Of a stretch of DNA of 45,236 bases, positions 41,372 to 45,236 are shown piece after piece. The notes under the pieces were generated by a model that did not search any database, was not told where the DNA came from, and worked only from the letters and a program-made list of their open reading frames with translations. Origin of the DNA: Deltaproteobacteria bacterium (lineage in GTDB: Bacteria; Desulfobacterota; Syntrophia; Syntrophales; UBA2210); assembly GCA_019313695.1 (NCBI GenBank), contig JAFDAS010000006.1:1-45236 (forward strand). The letters are read 5' to 3'. The number at the start of each line of letters is the position of its first letter. The first letter of the stretch is position 1. Position numbers and translations under genes: made by a program.

Positions 41372-42427
41372 TTAAAGATTAGTTAAATACCACTTATACG
41401 TCTTTTCTATGCCTTTCTCAAGGGAAGTTTTTGCGGCCCAGCCTTTGTTTTGGATTCTGGAGATGTCGAGCAGTTTTTGCAAGGTGCCGTCCGGCTTTGT
41501 GTTGTCCCATTCTATCGAGCCGCGGTAGCCCACGATCTCCGATATCATCTTCGCCAGTTCTTTTATGGTGATGTCTGTGCCGGCGCCGACATTGATGAAT
41601 TCGCCGATATCTTTCGCGTCATAATTTTCCATGAGAAAGACGCAGGCATCAGACATGTCATCCGCGTAGAGGAATTCTCTTTCCGGTTCTCCGGTGCCCC
41701 ACAGGGCAACCCTGTCCTGATGGATGCCTGATCCTGACAGGTGCCCGCTAATCAGCACAGGATTATCGGACGAACCGGAGGGCAGGCAGTTCCCGAATTT
41801 TTCAAGGTCGCTGTTAATGGCCTTGTAATCTTTTTGTGAAAGGAGTTTCGCCAGGTGCAGCTTGCGTATCAACGCGGGCAGAACATGTGATGTTTCAAGA
41901 TCGAAGTTATCATTCGGGCCGTAGAGATTTGTAGGCATGACTGACATGAAATTCGTCCCGTATTGTTCGTTGTAGTATCTGCACAGCTTTATCGCCGCTA
42001 TCTTCGCTATGGCATAAGGTTCGTTCGTCGGTTCCAGCTCCGATGTCAGGAGATATTCTTCCTTCAGTGGCTGTGGGGCGGACCTGGGATAGATGCAGGA
42101 AGATCCGAGGTTCAGGAGCTTTTTGACTCCATATTTATGAGAGGCATGGATCACGTTGGCCGCTATCATTGTATTTTCATAGATGAACTGGGCCGTGTAT
42201 GTGCTGTTGGCCAATATGCCCCCGACTTTTGCCGCGCACAGAAAAACGTGTTCGGGCCGTTCCTTTTCAAAGAAGTCTTCGACATCCTGCTGCCTCGTGA
42301 GGTCAAGCTCCTTGTGAGACCGGCAGATGAGATTTTTGCACCCGTTCGCTTCAAGCCTTCTTCTGATGGCGGAACCCACCATGCCGCGGTGACCGGCGAT
42401 GTATATCCTGTGGTCTGTCTGATTCAT
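41372..42427 (-). CDS. fcl: GDP-L-fucose synthase
   Basis: 351 residues. Rossmann motif [14 protein letters not shown], substrate region [20 protein letters not shown] with the catalytic Ser, and Tyr-x3-Lys in [17 protein letters not shown]. It epimerises and reduces GDP-4-keto-6-deoxymannose to GDP-fucose. Compared with E. coli Fcl there is an insert of about 35-40 residues between [11 protein letters not shown] and [20 protein letters not shown] recall similar inserts in a bacterial subfamily, so this is probably native. No gmd (GDP-mannose dehydratase) gene is in the window. Its stop codon overlaps the ribosome site of the UDP-glucuronate decarboxylase gene. Confidence 0.93.
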   Translation of the reverse strand: MNQTDHRIYIAGHRGMVGSAIRRRLEANGCKNLICRSHKELDLTRQQDVEDFFEKERPEHVFLCAAKVGGILANSTYTAQFIYENTMIAANVIHASHKYGVKKLLNLGSSCIYPRSAPQPLKEEYLLTSELEPTNEPYAIAKIAAIKLCRYYNEQYGTNFMSVMPTNLYGPNDNFDLETSHVLPALIRKLHLAKLLSQKDYKAINSDLEKFGNCLPSGSSDNPVLISGHLSGSGIHQDRVALWGTGEPEREFLYADDMSDACVFLMENYDAKDIGEFINVGAGTDITIKELAKMISEIVGYRGSIEWDNTKPDGTLQKLLDISRIQNKGWAAKTSLEKGIEKTYKWYLTNL

Positions 42428-42441
42428 AGTTTTCAGTTTTT

Positions 42442-42456
42442 AGGGGTCAGACCCCT
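42442..42456. repeat. Short REP-like palindrome AGGGGTC-A-GACCCCT
   Basis: A perfect 7+1+7 palindrome, 15 bases upstream of the fcl start. GGGGTCAGACCCC is a form often seen in REP elements linked to Y1 (RAYT) transposases. It occupies the spot where a ribosome site or promoter would be expected. Confidence 0.5.
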
Positions 42457-42542
42457 TTTCCCTTCTTATTATGGTGTCTAATTTTTACCGCTAACCATTT
42501 GAAAAAAATTAATTTCCCCTGAAATTTCCTTTCGATTCATCC

Positions 42543-42601
42543 CCCTAACGGGCTCTTCAGCCGCGCGGCTTTTTGCGCCGGCTGCAAGAGCAAGGTTAGC
42601 T
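42543..42601 (-). other. attC-like integron recombination site
   Basis: Read on the minus strand it starts AGCTAAC and ends CGTTAGGG, matching the RYYYAAC and GTTRRRY core boxes at six of seven positions each. Between them GCTCTT-G-CAGCC pairs with GGCTG-AAGAGC, leaving a single extrahelical G and an apical GC-rich loop. CTAAC/GTTAG, an unpaired central spacer and one bulged base are the hallmarks of attC hairpins. The site overlaps the stop codon (TAA) of the gene ending at 42596, exactly where an attC lies relative to its cassette gene. Judged by eye; no covariance search was possible. Confidence 0.65.
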
Positions 42602-43204
42602 ATCTTTATTAATGATCGTTCTCCAAAACCTACTATCGTTTAGGTCAGGAAGCTTTAGCTCATCATACAATTCCTCAAACAGAACGGCTGCCTTTGCAGC
42701 ATCAAACCCATATTGTATTGTTTTAAGCCATAAGCACTTCACGTATGTGGTCGCAGCTTGTGAAACTAAGGATGCTTGAATTGTAATAGGAACCGCTTCT
42801 CTCATCACAGCACCACTTCTGCTCCCTATATTTTCTCTTGTGAAAGACAATGATGTTAAGGTTGTGTAAGTTGAATGTGCCATTCCTGATAAGATTCTAT
42901 ACAGTTTTTCTCCTCCGAATTGCCTCTCAACCAACGAAATTATATTAGGCTTTTTTTGGCCTATACCAATTCTACGATTATTCTTATCGCGCACCAATTC
43001 GTAACCTAAACTTATAGCTATTTTCTCTATATTTTCTATTCGTTCTTCAATTCTCTGTATCAATGCACTATCACGATCATATCGCGCCATTTTGATCTGT
43101 TCAGTCAATGAGGCATATCTGATAGATAGACTTCTGCTTACACGTTCTTTGGGATCGATGGTTTTGTCAAATAGCCATGTGCTGATAGCTGCAGCTTCAA
43201 TCAT
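42596..43204 (-). CDS. Unknown protein, probable integron cassette gene with 5' end cut by an IS
   Basis: 202 residues from the first ATG at 43204, but the frame stays open upstream to the IS boundary at 43259, adding DTLVDHKIFSVAPWSCARG. That extension reads like native protein: APW..ARGMIEAAAISTWLFD is a plausible conserved helix. So the IS has probably removed the true N-terminus. The protein looks helical and soluble, with a charged central stretch (RIEERIENIEKIA) and no catalytic motif I recognise. AT-rich codon use differs from the polysaccharide genes next door, consistent with transfer. It ends in an attC-like site. Function unknown. Confidence 0.65.
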   Translation of the reverse strand: MIEAAAISTWLFDKTIDPKERVSRSLSIRYASLTEQIKMARYDRDSALIQRIEERIENIEKIAISLGYELVRDKNNRRIGIGQKKPNIISLVERQFGGEKLYRILSGMAHSTYTTLTSLSFTRENIGSRSGAVMREAVPITIQASLVSQAATTYVKCLWLKTIQYGFDAAKAAVLFEELYDELKLPDLNDSRFWRTIINKDS

Positions 43205-43440
43205 GCCTCTCGCACAAGACCATGGGGCGACAGAAAAAATCTTATGGTCAACTAAGGTGTCTAGCGTGAGTTTATTACGAAATCACCCCCAGCAGATCTA
43301 CATGCCCACATTTACTCAATGATATCCACGTGTTACGGCAATCACAAGTCCCCGGAAAATGTATACACTGATAAAATCAGCGCATTGCTCCTATCTACTA
43401 TAGAATATAAGCATAAAGTAGAATAATGTGAAAATAATAC

Positions 43441-43470
43441 TTGACAAAATAAGGTGGCAACATGTAATGT
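43441..43470 (+). promoter_or_regulatory. Transposase promoter
   Basis: TTGACA (43441-43446), an 18-base spacer and TAATGT (43465-43470), immediately before the transposase start at 43481. The resulting leader would be only a few bases, consistent with the absence of a ribosome site. The 160 bases between the left terminal repeat and this promoter contain no gene. Confidence 0.55.
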
Positions 43471-43480
43471 ATACACCAAT

Positions 43481-45162
43481 ATGGCAACCATACAAAAGAG
43501 GAAATCCAGAGGGAAAACATATTGGAGCATTGTTGAGTCTCGCAGAGTCAATGGCAAGCCACGACCCATTATTTTGGAGTATCTTGGCACTGCAAGGTGC
43601 AAAGCTACAGTCATGGCGCCGTCGCTGTTATGTTGAACATTGCCGAGGAGTTTAAAATTGTAGAAACAATCAATAAACATTTGAAGACCAAACCTTTCAG
43701 GGATGGTTTCACTGTTGGCGGATCCTTATTATTGGCTGCCATTGGAAGGGTCTGCCAGCCGACAAGCAAACGCAACTGGCATGAAGGATGGGCCAGACAT
43801 ACAAGCCTTTCCTATCTTCTTCGAATGTCTTTGAGCAAATTGGACAGCCAGCATTTTTGGGATCAGATGGAAGCCCTGCCCACCGATGTTATTCCATTTA
43901 TGGAACAGGATATTATTGCGAATTTACTGGAAAAAGAGAAAATTTCACTGGATGTTTTGCTGTGTGACACTACCAACTTTTTCACTTATATCGATTCTGC
44001 AAATCACAGGTGTACTATTGCTCAAAGGGGAAAGAACAAACAAAAGAGGACGGATCTGAGACAGCTCGGTCTGCTACTTCTTGTTTCCCGTCAGGATCAG
44101 ATTCCCATATTGCACAAGATTTATCAGGGCAACTTACAGGACAAGACGGTTTTCAAGGAAAATTTCACCGATATTTTGAATCGGTTTAAGGCCATTTGCG
44201 GTTCTTTGGAAGAGATAACACTTGTGTTTGATCAGGGTAATAACTCCAAAAAAATGCTGAAGGAGGTAACCGGTCAGATACACTTTGTCGGGGCATTGTC
44301 TCCATATCATCATAAGGACTTAATAAAAGAGGCCAATAATTCAATGAAAAGCGTTTCGATAAATGGAAAGGATGTATTGTGTTATCGCACCCGCAAGGAG
44401 ATATGGGGGCTGGATCTTTCAGCAGTCGTATATATTTCGGAAAGATTGCTCAAAGGACAAATCAGGGGCATTGAGCAGAACATAAGAAAACTATTCAACA
44501 AACTCAGTGAATTAAAAGAAAAGATTGAGATTCCCACCAAAAGGGGCAAAAAAAGAACAATGGATGATTTAAAAAAGAAAATATCATCCATGATAAGTTC
44601 TTTGAGCAATGAAGATATTATCGGCTGGGAACTCAATCATATTGCAGAAGATGCCTTTGACCTTAAGTTTTGGATAAATGAAGAACGGTTCAACATGATT
44701 AAAGAACAATGGTTGGGAAGAAGAATTGTAGCAACGAACCGCCATCAGTGGACCACCGAAGAGATTATCCTGGCTTATTGGGGACAAGCAAATGTGGAGG
44801 CTGCTTTTAAAAAAATGAAAAATCCTTTCCATTTAGCAGTAAGACCACAATATCACTGGACAGACCAAAAAATAGAGGTTCATGGATTTACTTGTCTTCT
44901 TGCTTTCCTTATGGTTATGATAACCTATAAGAGGGCAAAAGAAAAAGTCGGCTTCCAGGGTTCACCGCATACTTTGTTAGAAAAACTTTCCGCTATCCGG
45001 CTTGCAACATTTATTGAGAGTCCACCACAAAAAACTAAGGGGCGATACAAGGCCCACTATCGTCTTGAAGAAATGGATCCTGATATCTACGAACTTGCCA
45101 AGGGTATGAATTTAACGGAAATGAAATTGAGAACCAGAATACCTTTCAGTGTATACAAATAA
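43481..45162 (+). pseudogene. IS1634-family DDE transposase, frame-disrupted
   Basis: The N-terminal frame (43481-43636) reads MATIQKRKSRGKTYWSIVES through RRVNGKPRPIILEYLGTA, the conserved beginning of IS1634 transposases. The rest is in another frame from about 43597 (QSYSHGAVAVMLNIAEEF onward, 521 codons). It includes the DDE core (LLCDTTNFFTY, TLVFDQGNNSKKML, and the late GQANVEAAFKKMKNPFHLAV glutamate region). About 12-16 residues normally linking LGTA to the SYSHG block are missing, at a spot with the direct repeat TGCAA-GG-TGCAA. So a small frameshifting deletion is likely, and the copy may be inactive. Confidence 0.8.
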
Positions 45163-45236
45163 TCTGCCTGTTTATGCTTATATTTTCATTATGTTATACA
45201 CGTTTATGCCCATGTGCTTAATAAACTCACGCTAGA

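Larger units (their letters stand above)
43260..45236 (+). mobile_element. IS1634-like insertion sequence (about 1.98 kb)
   Basis: The 18-base end TCTAGCGTGAGTTTATTA (43260-43277) is repeated exactly in inverted orientation at 45219-45236, the last base of the window. Between them lie a promoter and one transposase gene in two frames. A target duplication cannot be checked because the right flank is missing. One or two further bases (TG at 43258-43259) could belong to the left end. The insertion cuts the 5' end of the gene at 42596-43259. Confidence 0.88.

Noticed and set aside
42543-42601. Reading the attC-like hairpin as a simple terminator
   Set aside because: It has no T-run on the gene's strand, and the CTAAC/GTTAG boxes with one bulged G fit an attC better. 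A terminator role is not fully excluded.

Overview
The window looks like a chromosomal contig from an anaerobic deltaproteobacterium (Desulfobacterota, Syntrophus-like). This is inferred from gene families, not from a marker tree. The supporting genes are an NtrC-type two-component system, a PxxKW cysteine-rich protein, a siroheme-decarboxylase-like AsnC protein, an acyl-CoA synthetase, the infC-rpmI-rplT-pheST-ihfA-merR cluster, a short PTS (EI, HPr, IID), and both V/A-type and F-type rotary ATPase genes. The right edge coincides with the end of an insertion sequence, so the contig probably stops at a repeat.

Layout. 1-1016: the 5' part of an acyl-CoA synthetase gene (minus), its promoter with an overlapping palindrome, and a 38-codon remnant of an IS1380-type transposase. 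1066-2364: ttcA-smpB (minus). 2365-12376: a promoter, a 17-bp palindrome and a roughly 190-nt leader, then a plus-strand V/A-ATPase operon in the order I-K-E-C-F-A-B-D, followed by an archaeal-type UPF0216/DUF61 protein, a helical RsbRD-like protein and the stalk subunit H. 12446-13826: enolase with its own promoter. 13871-19447 (minus): PTS IID, HPr, EI, then PlsB. 19725-20006: PxxKW protein. 20110-27497 (minus): tRNA-Val, thrS, infC, rpmI, rplT, pheS, pheT, ihfA, merR. 27569-29805 (minus): pgsA, a DUF799-like lipoprotein, a FlgT-N-like secreted protein and a small conserved protein.

30032-38048 holds F0 ATP synthase genes: atpZ-atpI-atpB and a separate atpE with its own promoter. A plus-strand two-component system (dCACHE kinase plus sigma-54 regulator) and a small membrane protein lie between atpB and atpE, and an orphan dCACHE membrane protein follows atpE. 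atpB is broken by a deletion that removes a helix and shifts the frame. The V-type K subunit keeps every Na+-ligand residue known from Enterococcus hirae NtpK, whereas the F-type c subunit lacks the helix-1 glutamine of Na+ c rings. The most economical reading is that the V-type enzyme handles Na+ and that the F0 locus has been split or is decaying.

38044-42456 holds a MITE, an AhbA/B-like protein, a ComEA-like protein and three nucleotide-sugar genes (DegT/DnrJ aminotransferase, UDP-glucuronate decarboxylase, GDP-fucose synthase). 42543-45236 is the most unusual part: an attC-like integron recombination site directly follows an unknown gene whose 5' end is cut by a complete IS1634-like element with 18-bp terminal inverted repeats, itself carrying a frameshifted transposase. 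This looks like the edge of an integron cassette array or an integrase-less attC cluster.

Two genes appear to start at non-canonical codons: infC at AUA, behind a perfect Shine-Dalgarno sequence, and the UDP-glucuronate decarboxylase probably at AUC. Short palindromes and REP-like inverted repeats sit inside coding sequences or supply start and stop codons at several loci.
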